This document shows positions 31,336-40,809 of a stretch of 64,000 nt of DNA, in pieces. The position numbers were made by a program, and so were the translations under genes. Under the pieces are notes generated by a model. That model was given only the letters and a program-made list of their open reading frames with translations. It did not search any database and had not been told where the DNA came from. Source of the stretch: Bacteroidota bacterium (lineage in GTDB: Bacteria; Bacteroidota; Bacteroidia; Chitinophagales; Chitinophagaceae); NCBI GenBank assembly GCA_013288945.1, contig JABDAZ010000005.1, positions 1-64,000 of the forward strand. Direction: 5' to 3'. Each line of letters opens with the position of its first letter. Within the stretch, counting starts at the first letter, position 1.

Positions 31336-33720
31336 TCAATCATTCGCTCGCAAACTCATAACCGGGTTTGCTATGGCAGCTTTTATTGCCTGGAAACTCA
31401 CTGTCAGCAAGGCTATCAGCAATGCGGTGATTCCTGCAACGGCAAAAATCCACCAGCTTACATTAATACGGTATGCAAAACCAAGCAACCATTTATGCAT
31501 AAAATACCATGCAATGGGCGCCGCAATTACAAATGAAATGATGACGAGTTTTAAAAAATCTTTCGATAATAAGTTTACAATATTTGCAACGCTTGCGCCC
31601 ATCACTTTGCGCACGCCGATTTCTTTTGTGCGCTGCATCGTACTATAACTTGCAAGCCCAAGCAAACCAAGGCATGAAATAAAAATAGCGAGAATGGCAA
31701 AGTTTAAAAACAGTTTACCGAAGCGGTCTTCACTGCGATATTGTTTGTCGAAAAATTCATCTAAAAAATAATAACTGAAAGGCCTGTGCGGTATTAATAC
31801 TTTCCATTTGTTTTCTATTGATGCAATGGTTGATTGAAGGTTTACCGGCGATACACTTACAGAAATTAAATCGCAACCATTCGGTTCAATGCGCATGCTT
31901 AACGGTTTTATAACTTCCTGCAACGAACGGAAATGAAAATCTTTTACAACGCCAATCACCATTCCGTTTCTGCCCCACTGATCAAATTTTTTACCAACGA
32001 TTTGTTGTGGCGAAGTATAGCCAAACATTTTCATTGTTGCTTCATTCACAACCATCGCTTGTGTTGTGTCGGATCCAAAATCTCTTGAAAACGCTCGCCC
32101 GGCAAGCATCTTCATTTTATATTGAGGAATGTAATCGTAGTCAACAAAATATAAATCGAGGTTGGCAATTTGCATTTCACCTTTTATATTTTCAATTTTC
32201 GAATACGCACCAGGATTGCCGCCGCCGGGAACGCTGCCCGCCATAGCCGTTGATATTACATTTGGAAGCGCAGCAATTTCCTGCTTCAATGCAATTTTTA
32301 AAGAATCGCCATGCGTGTCCAAAATCATTTTTTGTTCTTTATTAAAACCCAAATCCTGGCTGCGCATAAAATTCATTTGGCTGGAAACAACAATGGTTGC
32401 AATGATTAATGCGATAGAAATAGTAAACTGCGCAACCACCAAACCTTTACGCAAAATGATGCCTTTTGTGCTTGTAGAAAATCGCCCTTTTAAAACTGTT
32501 ACCGGTTGAAAAGATGATAAAACAAGCGCGGGATAAAGTCCCGCCAAAATACCAATGCCGATTGATGTTATTAATAACATTAATAAATATTGCGGGTGCG
32601 AAAAAATATTATGGCTTATAATTTTGCCCGACAATTGATTGAACAACGGAAGTAATAATGCAGAAAATAAAACGGATAATAAAAAAGATATAATACAAAT
32701 CAAAACACTTTCACCGATGAATTGCCGCGCCAGTTGCAGCTTTCCGGCACCCACTACTTTTCGTATCCCTACTTCTTTTGCGCGTTCTGCAGATCTTGCT
32801 GTAGTAAGATTTACAAAATTAAAACAAGCTATTAATAAAATAAAAATCGCAACGATAGAAAAAATATACACGTTGGTGATGTTGCCGCTTTTATTTCCAT
32901 CGCGTGTGGAATATAAATAAACGCCGCGCAAAGGTTCTAAAAATAATGTCGGGAACATTTGCATTTGCTTCATCTCACCACCGTTTCTTCTTTCTAAAAA
33001 AGCAGGAAATTTTGCTTCCAAACGTTTTGCATCAACGCCGGGTTTTAATAATAAAAAAGCGCTCGCGCCATAATTTCCCCATTGATCATCCAGGCCTTTA
33101 TTAAATTTTTCAGTCACCGTTGTCATCGATACAAGCATGTCTGCTTTTATCGTCGAGTTCTCCGGAATATCCTGCATTACACCCGTAACTTTTGCACTAA
33201 AATTTCCATCAGTTAATAAAATAGTTTGCCCGATTGGATCGGCATTGCCAAAATATTTTTTCGCTGCGCTTTCTGAAAACACAATACTCAGTTGATCTTT
33301 CAATGCAGTTTTTGGATCGCCGCGCAGCAACTTAAACCCAAACACATTAAAGAAAGATGAATCAGCAAACAGCGAATTATCTTCCTGAAATTTTATATCG
33401 CCTTTGCGCACAAGCAAACTTGCATTGCTCACGCGCACGCTCGCTTCCACTTCCGGAAAATCCATTTTAAGATGCGGCGAAACTGCCCACGCAGGTTTGT
33501 CGCCATTAATAGTTTCCGTTGGCGTTTTCAAATCAGCAACAATGCGATAAATCCTATCGGCTTTCGGATGAAACGAATCGTAACTCATTTCAAATTTTAC
33601 ATACAAAAAAATGAGAAAAAAAGCAGTGATGCCAACCGTTAATCCCATAATATTTATAAACGAAAAAGCCTTGTGCCGCCACAAATTTCGAAACGCAATT
33701 TTGAGATAGTTTTTTATCAT
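31336..33720 (-). CDS. ABC transporter permease, MacB/FtsX type (copy 3)
   Basis: The 794-residue protein has the same plan: INIMGLTVGITAFFLIFLYV helix, periplasmic domain with FNVFGFKLLRGDPKT, first FtsX module with RAKEVGIRKVVGAGK and second with RTKEIGVRKVMGAS. Its C-terminus NPVMSLRAND departs from the NPVKSL ending of the other four, so it may be the most diverged copy. The 52-bp repeat lies 74 bp upstream of its start. Confidence 0.88.
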   Translation of the reverse strand: MIKNYLKIAFRNLWRHKAFSFINIMGLTVGITAFFLIFLYVKFEMSYDSFHPKADRIYRIVADLKTPTETINGDKPAWAVSPHLKMDFPEVEASVRVSNASLLVRKGDIKFQEDNSLFADSSFFNVFGFKLLRGDPKTALKDQLSIVFSESAAKKYFGNADPIGQTILLTDGNFSAKVTGVMQDIPENSTIKADMLVSMTTVTEKFNKGLDDQWGNYGASAFLLLKPGVDAKRLEAKFPAFLERRNGGEMKQMQMFPTLFLEPLRGVYLYSTRDGNKSGNITNVYIFSIVAIFILLIACFNFVNLTTARSAERAKEVGIRKVVGAGKLQLARQFIGESVLICIISFLLSVLFSALLLPLFNQLSGKIISHNIFSHPQYLLMLLITSIGIGILAGLYPALVLSSFQPVTVLKGRFSTSTKGIILRKGLVVAQFTISIALIIATIVVSSQMNFMRSQDLGFNKEQKMILDTHGDSLKIALKQEIAALPNVISTAMAGSVPGGGNPGAYSKIENIKGEMQIANLDLYFVDYDYIPQYKMKMLAGRAFSRDFGSDTTQAMVVNEATMKMFGYTSPQQIVGKKFDQWGRNGMVIGVVKDFHFRSLQEVIKPLSMRIEPNGCDLISVSVSPVNLQSTIASIENKWKVLIPHRPFSYYFLDEFFDKQYRSEDRFGKLFLNFAILAIFISCLGLLGLASYSTMQRTKEIGVRKVMGASVANIVNLLSKDFLKLVIISFVIAAPIAWYFMHKWLLGFAYRINVSWWIFAVAGITALLIALLTVSFQAIKAAIANPVMSLRAND

Positions 33721-33793
33721 GTGGGGAGTATAATATTTGAGTGATGAAATATTTTTTGGCTTTTAGCTTTTAGCTATTGGCTTTTATTAATAT

Positions 33794-33845
33794 TGTCCGA
33801 TCTTTTAGTTCACTAATGATCTTCAATTGCGTCGCACACTTGTAC
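33794..33845 (-). repeat. 52-bp dispersed repeat, copy 3
   Basis: The minus strand starts GTACAAGTGTGCGACGCAA and ends GATCGGACA; it lies 74 bp upstream of permease 3 and is paired with the inverted copy at 34,121. Confidence 0.75.
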
Positions 33846-34120
33846 TTTGTTTCTTTACTCAACTTTTTTCTTGGCAAAGATTTGCGGATTTATAGGATGC
33901 TTGGGATTTTATATTTTATTATTAATCTGCGCATGTACGGCTAAAAACTTTTGCCGCAGATGCGCAGATTTTTTGCTTTTTTACTTTTTAATTTTTACTT
34001 AAACTAAATGTACGAAATATTTCGTTTATTTAATCTTTGTTTGTAATTTTTTATTTTTTTTAAGCTTTTTACAAATGAACATTTATTCATTTTTACATTA
34101 TGTCGAATAATGAACAAAAA

Positions 34121-34172
34121 GTACAAGAGTGCGACGCCAATGAAGCTTAATCGTTATTCAATCGTTTGGCTC
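34121..34172 (+). repeat. 52-bp dispersed repeat, copy 3 inverted partner
   Basis: The plus strand starts GTACAAGAGTGCGACGCCAA and ends CGTTTGGCTC. Arms and interior with copy 3 span 379 bp. Confidence 0.75.
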
Positions 34173-34317
34173 AAAAAAGTTGACAGTTAACGGATGACAG
34201 TTGACAAATTTATTTTCTATATCGCTTCAATTTTATTTTTTACTTTTTATTTTTTACTTTTTACTTTATTAATGATTTCCGCACTTCTACATTTTCATAT
34301 TTCCACATTAATCATCA

Positions 34318-36744
34318 TCATTCCGTTTTCAAACTCTTCACCGGATTTGTAAGCGCGGCTTTTATTGCTTGGAAACTTACTGTTGCGAGTGCGACTATTA
34401 ATACGGTTAATCCTGCTGCGGCAAAAATCCACCAGCTTAAGCTTATGCGGTACACAAAATCCTGCAACCATTTATTCATAAAATACCAACCCGCAGGAAC
34501 TGCGATTATAAATGCTATGGCCACCAGTTTCACAAACTCTTTTGAAAGCAACTGAACAATGCCTTGCACACTTGCACCCAATACTTTTCGTATGCCGATT
34601 TCTTTGGTTCGCTGCTCTGCAATAAATGTGGCGAGGCCAAATAAACCAAGGCATGCAATTAAAATTGCAAGTACAGAAAATATCATAGCAATTTTTCCAA
34701 CGCGTTGTTCAGAGCGGTACATTTCATCAAATGATGCATCCATAAAACGATAACTGAAAGGCATTGCCGGCGCCATCGCTTTCCATTTATTTTCTACCTG
34801 CGAAACAAGATTATTAATATTTGATGTGTTTACTTTAAATGATGCAAAACCATCGCTCTTGCCAAGGAAAAAGGCCAGCGGGCTTATGTTTTGCCGCAAT
34901 GATTCGAAGTTGAAATTTTTTACAACACCGATAATATTATAAGCAATTGTTTTTTTATCATTGCCAATACCATATATTTTTTTTCCAATTGGATCTTTAT
35001 AGCCGATTACTTTTGCTGTAGTTTCATTAATAATAACAGCGCTTGAATCGCTGCCAAAATCTTTTGAAAAATTTCTTCCGCTAATAATTTGCATGCCCAT
35101 CGTTTTGATATAGTCATAATCAACTGTCCAGTTTTGCATATCAAACCCGTTTGAAACATCAATGGCAGATGATGTAGAAAAACTATTATCGTTCCGCCAT
35201 GAATTATCGACAGGCAAATAACCACTCACAGTTCCGCTTTGAACACCGCTCAATTGCAGTATGTCGTTTTTAAAAGTTTCCGTATTTTTTAATGCGCCCG
35301 TGCCATTAATAATCAGCACTTGATCTTTTTTAAAACCTAAATCTTTTGTTTGTATAAAACTTAATTGCTTGTAAATAACAATTGTTCCGATTATCAAAAT
35401 GATAGAAGTAAAAAATTGAACTACAACTAACACACTTCTCAAGGTTACAGTTTTTTCACCTGCTTTTAATTTGCCTTTTAATACTTCAATCGGTTTAAAT
35501 GCGGATAAATAAAATGCAGGATAACTTCCCGCAAGCAAACCAACAACAAACGGAAGTGCGATTAATAATGGTAAAATAACCGGTGAAAAAAGGCTGCCTA
35601 AAACCATTGATTTGCTGGCAACATTATTAAACAATGGCAACACGATGGATGCAATACCAATTGCAATGATTAATGACAAAAACACCATTAATGTAGACTC
35701 TGCCAAAAACTGCGTTATTAATTCTTTGCGTTCTGTTCCCAATACTTTTCTTATTCCAACTTCGCGTGCGCGGTTGGCAGAACGCGCGGTTGTGAGGTTC
35801 ATAAAATTGATGCATGCAATCCCTAAAATTATTAATGCGACAATCGAAAAAATATACACGAATTGTATATTTCCATTTGGCGAAAGCTCGGAAGAAAGGT
35901 CAGAATACAAATGAATTTTTGTGAGCGGAATTAATGAGTATTCTAATTTGTTACCAGCTTTTCTAAACTCAGCCATACTTTTTATTTGCACAAATTGTTG
36001 TATAAAAGGCAACACATATTTATTAATGTATGCATCAAAATTTTTTTCAAACGCTTTATAATCTGTCCCTTTTTTCATTAATAAATACGTGTGAAAATTA
36101 TGGCTGGCAAATTGGCCCCATTGATAATCCAGGCTCTTCATCGTAAACAAAAAATCATAATTAAAATGCCCGTTATGTGGCATATCTTTTATCACGGCAG
36201 TTACTTTATATAAAGTGCTTCCCTTTTCATTTGTTTCAATGGTTTTTCCAAGCACATCCGTTGTTCCAAAATATTTTTTTGCAACAGATTCTGTTATCAC
36301 CACTGTGTTCGGATCATTCAGCGCAGTATGTGTGTTGCCGGCAATCGCAGGAAAAGTAAACACATCAAAAAAAGTGGAATCAACATACGCAACTTTTTGC
36401 TCATCAATAAAGGAGTTGTCTTTTTTGATAAGCTTGCTGCCGTTGTTGGTATAAATGCGCGTGTATTGTTCTACCTGCGGATAATCTTTTTTCAAAACCT
36501 GTCCCGTCATGTCCGACGATTCAGACATTTTCAAATCAGTTCCGCCAAAACGTATGTAAGAATTAACACGATAAATGCGATCTGCATTTTCATTAAATTT
36601 ATCATAACTCAATTCATCAAGCACGTACAAAGCAATCAGCAAAAAGCAGCACAAACCAATTGCCAAACCAGCAATATTAATAATGGAAAAAGTTTTGTTG
36701 CGTAACAAATTTCTCCATGCGATTTTTATATAATTCTTCAGCAT
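34318..36744 (-). CDS. ABC transporter permease, MacB/FtsX type (copy 4)
   Basis: The 808-residue protein (ATG at 36,744, MLKNYIKIAWRNLLRNKTF; a TTG three codons upstream is not needed) is the longest copy. It has the INIAGLAIGLCCFLLIALYV helix, RAREVGIRKVLGTERK in the first FtsX module, RTKEIGIRKVLGAS in the second, and ends NPVKSLKTE like copy 1. Extra length lies in the first periplasmic domain (FVQIKSMAEFRKAGNKLEYS). Heptads GCTATTA occupy its leader at 36,771-36,805. Confidence 0.88.
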   Translation of the reverse strand: MLKNYIKIAWRNLLRNKTFSIINIAGLAIGLCCFLLIALYVLDELSYDKFNENADRIYRVNSYIRFGGTDLKMSESSDMTGQVLKKDYPQVEQYTRIYTNNGSKLIKKDNSFIDEQKVAYVDSTFFDVFTFPAIAGNTHTALNDPNTVVITESVAKKYFGTTDVLGKTIETNEKGSTLYKVTAVIKDMPHNGHFNYDFLFTMKSLDYQWGQFASHNFHTYLLMKKGTDYKAFEKNFDAYINKYVLPFIQQFVQIKSMAEFRKAGNKLEYSLIPLTKIHLYSDLSSELSPNGNIQFVYIFSIVALIILGIACINFMNLTTARSANRAREVGIRKVLGTERKELITQFLAESTLMVFLSLIIAIGIASIVLPLFNNVASKSMVLGSLFSPVILPLLIALPFVVGLLAGSYPAFYLSAFKPIEVLKGKLKAGEKTVTLRSVLVVVQFFTSIILIIGTIVIYKQLSFIQTKDLGFKKDQVLIINGTGALKNTETFKNDILQLSGVQSGTVSGYLPVDNSWRNDNSFSTSSAIDVSNGFDMQNWTVDYDYIKTMGMQIISGRNFSKDFGSDSSAVIINETTAKVIGYKDPIGKKIYGIGNDKKTIAYNIIGVVKNFNFESLRQNISPLAFFLGKSDGFASFKVNTSNINNLVSQVENKWKAMAPAMPFSYRFMDASFDEMYRSEQRVGKIAMIFSVLAILIACLGLFGLATFIAEQRTKEIGIRKVLGASVQGIVQLLSKEFVKLVAIAFIIAVPAGWYFMNKWLQDFVYRISLSWWIFAAAGLTVLIVALATVSFQAIKAALTNPVKSLKTE

Positions 36745-36753
36745 AAAAAACAA

Positions 36754-37014
36754 TTTGTGATTATGAATTGGCGAATAGCCATTAGCTGTTTGCTATTAGC
36801 TTTTTAAAATTTTTGTCCGATCTTTTAGTTCATTAATGATCTTCATTGGCGTCGCACACTTGTACATTATTTCTCTACTGAACTTTTTTTCTGAACTGGG
36901 TTTTATTTTTTACTTTTTGTTTTTTACTTTTTGTTTTTTACTTTCTACTTTATTAATAATTTTCACACGTATACATTTCCAATTTTCACATCTCCACATT
37001 TTCAAATTTTCAAA
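36754..37014. other. spacer between permeases 4 and 5
   Basis: It holds heptads GCGAATA/GCTATTA at 36,771-36,805, the 52-bp repeat at 36,814-36,865, heptads TTTTACT/TTTTGTT at 36,908-36,949, and an octad CATTTTCAA tract at about 36,990-37,014. No inverted partner of the 52-bp repeat and no gene are seen. Confidence 0.6.
36814..36865 (-). repeat. 52-bp dispersed repeat, copy 4
   Basis: The minus strand starts GTACAAGTGTGCGACGCCAA and ends GATCGGACA. It lies about 70 bp upstream of permease 4. Confidence 0.75.
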
Positions 37015-39372
37015 TCATTCACTTCTCAAACTTTTCACAGGATTTGCAATAGCAGCTTTAATCGCCTGGAAGCTTACTGTTATTAATGAAATGACGATTG
37101 ATAAAATTCCTGCCAATGCAAAAACCCACCATTCAATATTTATTCGGTATGAATAATCGCTTAACCATTTGCTCATAAAAAACCATGCAACCGGCGACGC
37201 GATAATTAATGAAACAATTACAAGCACCAAAAATTCTTTTGATAATAAAGTAGTAATGCTCAACACAGATGCACCAAGCACTTTGCGCACGCCAATTTCT
37301 TTGATGCGGTTTTCTGCCATGTATGCTGCAAGTCCAAATAAACCAAGGCAGGAAATAAAAATCGTTAATGCTGCAAACACGCCGATGAGTGTTGCTGTGC
37401 GTTGCGTGTCATCAAACTTTTTTGCATATTGCTCATCTACAAAATGATATTCAAAAGGGTATTTCGGGTTGTATGATTTAAATATTTTTTCAATCGCTTT
37501 CATATTTTGCGGCGTGGTGTTGGCGGCATTTAATTTTATATTAATCACATTAATAAAACCAGATTGCACGCCTGCAATAAACATTGGCCTTGTTGGTTCA
37601 TAAGGCGAGCGCAAAACGAAATCTTTTATCACGCCGATTACATGCCATTCTTTATTATTGTCACGCAAAATTTGTCCAATCGGATTTTTAAAGCCCATTG
37701 CTTTTACTGCAGATTGGTTTAATATAATTGCCAATGAATCTGTTGGAAAAGTGGTAAGATCCATATCGCGCCCTTCAACAATTTGCAGGCCCGCAGTTTT
37801 TACCAAACCTTCATCTGCACTATAGCGATCGAAATCTGTTTTATCATTTGCAGCTTTTCCAGCCCAGCTAATTCCCCAGGTATCGCTCCAGCCTTCTGTT
37901 AGTGGCGAACTTGTTTTGGTAACAGAAACTGCCGCGCCGGATTTAAGCAATTCATTTTTTACCATCTTAAAATTTTTATCCAAATCGCCGGTAATAAAAT
38001 GATAAACAAGTTGCCCGCGTTCATAACCTGTGCTTCGCGCTTGCGCATATTTCATTTGCTGCGTAACGATAATTGTTGATACGATTAATATTATTGCAAA
38101 CGTGAATTGCAGTACCACCAACACTTTGCGGGGATTAATAAATGCATTGGCTTTTTTAAAACTTCCTTTTAAAACAACCACAGGTTTGAAGGATGATAAA
38201 AATAATGCAGGATAACTTCCTGCAATAGTTCCTGTAAAAACAATAAACAATAATAAACCGCCCCAAAAATAAATGCTTGTATAAGGAACAAAAAGTTGCT
38301 TGTTTGCAAGTGTATCAAATGATGGAATGGCGAGCTGCACAAATAACAATGCAAGCATTCCGGATATTAATGCAATCAAAATTGATTCGCCTAAAAACTG
38401 CGCTATTAATGATCCTTTGCCTGCGCCAACTACCTTACGTATGCCAACTTCTTTCGCGCGTTTTTCACTGCGCGCTGTACTCAGGTTCATAAAGTTGATG
38501 CATGCTATTAATAAAATAAATGCAGCGATAATTGCAAACGTGATTACAACAGCTATTAATCCGCCAACATTTTTTCCATTTTCAAAGTTTGAATACAAAT
38601 GCCACTTTGCAATCGGGTGCAAAAAAACTTCCTGTTGTTCATCGCCGTTGCTATGCTTTTTTGTGATGTTCATTATTCGTGCATCAGCAACAGCTTCTGT
38701 TACATTCGGTTTCAGTTGCACATAAGTATTTACAGAATTATTTCCCCAGTAATTATCATCCCAGCCCATCTTCGTTAAAAATGCCCACGGCATTATAAAT
38801 TCAAAATCGAATTTTGTATTGGTTGGCAGATCTTTTAAAATGCCTGTTACATTAAAATTGTTGCTGTCAATTCGCAACACTTTTCCCATCGCGTCTTCTG
38901 TGCCAAACATTTTTATGGCCATCTTTTGTGTAATCACTACATCATACACACTTGCAAGTGCAGTTTTTGCATCGCCGCGCACCAAGGGAAAACTGAACAT
39001 ATTTAAAAAAGAAGGATCAGCAAAAATGCCAGCGCTGCTCAATTGTTTTAGCCCAACTGTTGTAACAAACCATTGATTATTTACTCTTGCCACATCAGCA
39101 ATTTCAGGATATTCTTGTTTTAAAGTCGGGCCAAGAATTTTTGGTGTGCTGTTCCAACATTCTAGTTTATTATTAAAAGTTCCGCGGTTCCACGCTTCGT
39201 ATAAAACATCTTTATTCTTATGAAATTTATCATAGCTGATTTCATTTTGTATCCACAACAATATAAGAATGGCGCTCGCCATGCCAACCGCAAGCCCGAT
39301 AATATTAAGCGCAGAAAACCCTTTATTGCGAAGCAAATTTCTAAAAGCGATTTTGAAATAATTTTTTATCAT
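37015..39372 (-). CDS. ABC transporter permease, MacB/FtsX type (copy 5)
   Basis: The 785-residue protein is the first permease downstream of the ATPase. It has the INIIGLAVGMASAILILLWI helix, LNMFSFPLVRGDAKT in the first periplasmic domain, RAKEVGIRKVVGAGK and NRIKEIGVRKVLGAS in its two FtsX modules, and ends NPVKSLRSE. Long periplasmic loops and eight predicted membrane helices fit the family. The 52-bp repeat lies 84 bp upstream. Confidence 0.88.
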   Translation of the reverse strand: MIKNYFKIAFRNLLRNKGFSALNIIGLAVGMASAILILLWIQNEISYDKFHKNKDVLYEAWNRGTFNNKLECWNSTPKILGPTLKQEYPEIADVARVNNQWFVTTVGLKQLSSAGIFADPSFLNMFSFPLVRGDAKTALASVYDVVITQKMAIKMFGTEDAMGKVLRIDSNNFNVTGILKDLPTNTKFDFEFIMPWAFLTKMGWDDNYWGNNSVNTYVQLKPNVTEAVADARIMNITKKHSNGDEQQEVFLHPIAKWHLYSNFENGKNVGGLIAVVITFAIIAAFILLIACINFMNLSTARSEKRAKEVGIRKVVGAGKGSLIAQFLGESILIALISGMLALLFVQLAIPSFDTLANKQLFVPYTSIYFWGGLLLFIVFTGTIAGSYPALFLSSFKPVVVLKGSFKKANAFINPRKVLVVLQFTFAIILIVSTIIVTQQMKYAQARSTGYERGQLVYHFITGDLDKNFKMVKNELLKSGAAVSVTKTSSPLTEGWSDTWGISWAGKAANDKTDFDRYSADEGLVKTAGLQIVEGRDMDLTTFPTDSLAIILNQSAVKAMGFKNPIGQILRDNNKEWHVIGVIKDFVLRSPYEPTRPMFIAGVQSGFINVINIKLNAANTTPQNMKAIEKIFKSYNPKYPFEYHFVDEQYAKKFDDTQRTATLIGVFAALTIFISCLGLFGLAAYMAENRIKEIGVRKVLGASVLSITTLLSKEFLVLVIVSLIIASPVAWFFMSKWLSDYSYRINIEWWVFALAGILSIVISLITVSFQAIKAAIANPVKSLRSE

Positions 39373-39455
39373 AAGTATGAGCTATGAAGGATGGTGTTAT
39401 AATTTTAAAGCTACAGGCTAATAGCTATTAGCCATTGGCTGTTGGCTTTTTTTAT

Positions 39456-39507
39456 TGTCCGAACTTTTGGTTCATTAATGATCATCAGTGGCGTCGCACA
39501 CTTGTGC
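39456..39507 (-). repeat. 52-bp dispersed repeat, copy 5
   Basis: A variant copy whose minus strand starts GCACAAGTGTGCGACGCCA and ends TTCGGACA; it lies 84 bp upstream of permease 5 and pairs with the copy at 39,631. Confidence 0.75.
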
Positions 39508-39630
39508 ATTGGAAGCTTTGGTGAGCAAAAAAATTCTTTAAACAAAAAATCTGCGAATCTGTGGCAACATTTTTTTGGCCGCAAATGCGCAGATTAATAA
39601 AATAAATACCCGTTCATACAAAGAACTCAA

Positions 39631-39682
39631 GTACAAGTGTGCGACGCCAATGAAGCTAAATTATTATTCAAATGTTTGGACA
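39631..39682 (+). repeat. 52-bp dispersed repeat, copy 5 inverted partner
   Basis: The plus strand starts GTACAAGTGTGCGACGCCAA and ends TGTTTGGACA, closest to perfect symmetry with copy 5. The pair spans 227 bp, the most compact of the three. Confidence 0.75.
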
Positions 39683-39834
39683 AAAAAAGATAACAGTTGA
39701 CAGATGACAGTTGACCGATCCAATTTTAAAAACCAAACATGATTTTTTACTTTTTAATTTTTACTTTTTATTTTTTACTAATTAATCTTTCATTTTCACA
39801 TCTCCAAATTCATCACATTTTTCACATTAATAAA

Positions 39835-40512
39835 TCAAATCAAAATATTTTGCGTAACCGTTTGTCCATCGAGCATGCGGATAATTCTGTGGCTGTAGCG
39901 CGCATCATGTTCGCTGTGCGTAACCATTACGATTGTTGTTCCCTGTTCATTTAATTCTGTAAGCAATTGCATTACTTCATTACCGTTGCTGCTGTCCAAA
40001 TTTCCGGTAGGCTCATCCGCCAAAATTAATTTTGGATTATTAACAACGGCGCGCGCAACTGCAACACGCTGTTGCTGGCCGCCTGAAAGCTGCTGTGGGT
40101 AATGGTTTCGGCGATGCATGATTTGCACTTTGTCCAACACTTCTTCTACTTTCTTTTTTCTGTCTGCAGCTTTTACGCCGGTATATATTAATGGCAATTC
40201 TACATTTTCGAACACCGTTAATTCATCAATCAAATTAAAACTCTGGAATACAAAACCAATATTGTGCTTGCGCAAATCTGCACGTTTACGTTCATTGAAT
40301 TTTGCAACTTCAATATTATTAAACATAAAACTTCCTGCATCAGGATCATCAAGCAAACCAAGAATATTCAGCAAAGTAGATTTGCCACAACCAGACGGGC
40401 CCATTACCGCAACAAATTCTCCATCTTTTACTTCCATCGTAAGTTTATTAAGTGCAATGGTTTCCACTTCTTCTGTGCGGTAAATTTTTTCGAGTTGGGT
40501 GATGTTAATCAT
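39835..40512 (-). CDS. ABC transporter ATPase (MacB/LolD type)
   Basis: The 225-residue protein has Walker [10 protein letters not shown] (38-46), Q-loop VFQSFNL, signature [14 protein letters not shown], Walker [13 protein letters not shown] and the switch His in MVTHSEHDA. It matches the LolD/MacB clade, whose ATPases power mechanotransmission by FtsX-type permeases. It is the only ATPase of the cluster, so it probably serves all five permeases. It lies between the membrane-fusion protein side and permease 5 on the same strand. Confidence 0.93.
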   Translation of the reverse strand: MINITQLEKIYRTEEVETIALNKLTMEVKDGEFVAVMGPSGCGKSTLLNILGLLDDPDAGSFMFNNIEVAKFNERKRADLRKHNIGFVFQSFNLIDELTVFENVELPLIYTGVKAADRKKKVEEVLDKVQIMHRRNHYPQQLSGGQQQRVAVARAVVNNPKLILADEPTGNLDSSNGNEVMQLLTELNEQGTTIVMVTHSEHDARYSHRIIRMLDGQTVTQNILI

Positions 40513-40571
40513 TGTATGTACTGTTTAGGTGTGAATATTTAAATAGTGAATGCTGTTAATAATAATTTTTA

Positions 40572-40775
40572 TCAGATTTGAAACAACAACAATTTCAATG
40601 GCGAAATTTCTATGTCTTCATTATCAGCAACTGTTTCCTTATTTACTGAGACGTTTTTTCCACTTCCATTGTTACAACCCATTTCAGATTTTATACACTT
40701 GCAATTTTCTTTGGAAAAAGCAAAGCTGTTCACAAACAAAATAAGCAGCAGTGCAACAATAAATTTCAGTTTCAT
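40572..40775 (-). CDS. small secreted Cys-containing protein
   Basis: From the ATG at 40,775 the product is 67 residues with a clear signal peptide (MKLKFIVALLLILFVNSFAF) and a mature part with ENCKCIKSEMGC and an acidic tail ending LLLFQI. Three closely spaced Cys could form a disulfide or bind metal. A longer frame starts 26 codons upstream but lacks a signal peptide, so I prefer this start. It sits between the membrane-fusion protein and ATPase genes and may be a substrate or periplasmic accessory of the pump. Confidence 0.6.
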   Translation of the reverse strand: MKLKFIVALLLILFVNSFAFSKENCKCIKSEMGCNNGSGKNVSVNKETVADNEDIEISPLKLLLFQI

Positions 40776-40809
40776 AACAAGTTGTTTAATGGTTAATGGT
40801 TTTGTTTTA

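Larger units (their letters stand above)
33721..34317. other. 597-bp repeat-rich spacer between permeases 3 and 4
   Basis: No gene is seen. It holds heptads TTTTAGC/TATTGGC at 33,754-33,788, the 52-bp repeat at 33,794-33,845, a perfect inverted repeat AATCTGCGCAT (33,924-33,934) with ATGCGCAGATT (33,960-33,970), the inverted 52-bp copy at 34,121-34,172, heptads GTTGACA at 34,179-34,206, and heptads TTTTACT at 34,238-34,265. Confidence 0.65.
39373..39834. other. 462-bp spacer between permease 5 and ATPase
   Basis: No gene is seen. It holds heptads GCTATTA/GCCATTG at 39,410-39,451, the 52-bp repeat at 39,456-39,507 and its inverted partner at 39,631-39,682, heptads GTTGACA/GATGACA at 39,689-39,716 and TTTTACT at 39,745-39,779. 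The interior between the 52-bp arms has ATCTGCG/CGCAGAT inverted segments. Confidence 0.65.

Noticed and set aside
36745-36753. TTG start three codons upstream of permease 4
   Set aside because: The ATG at 36,744 gives the family N-terminus (LKNYIKIAWRNL) without extra residues.
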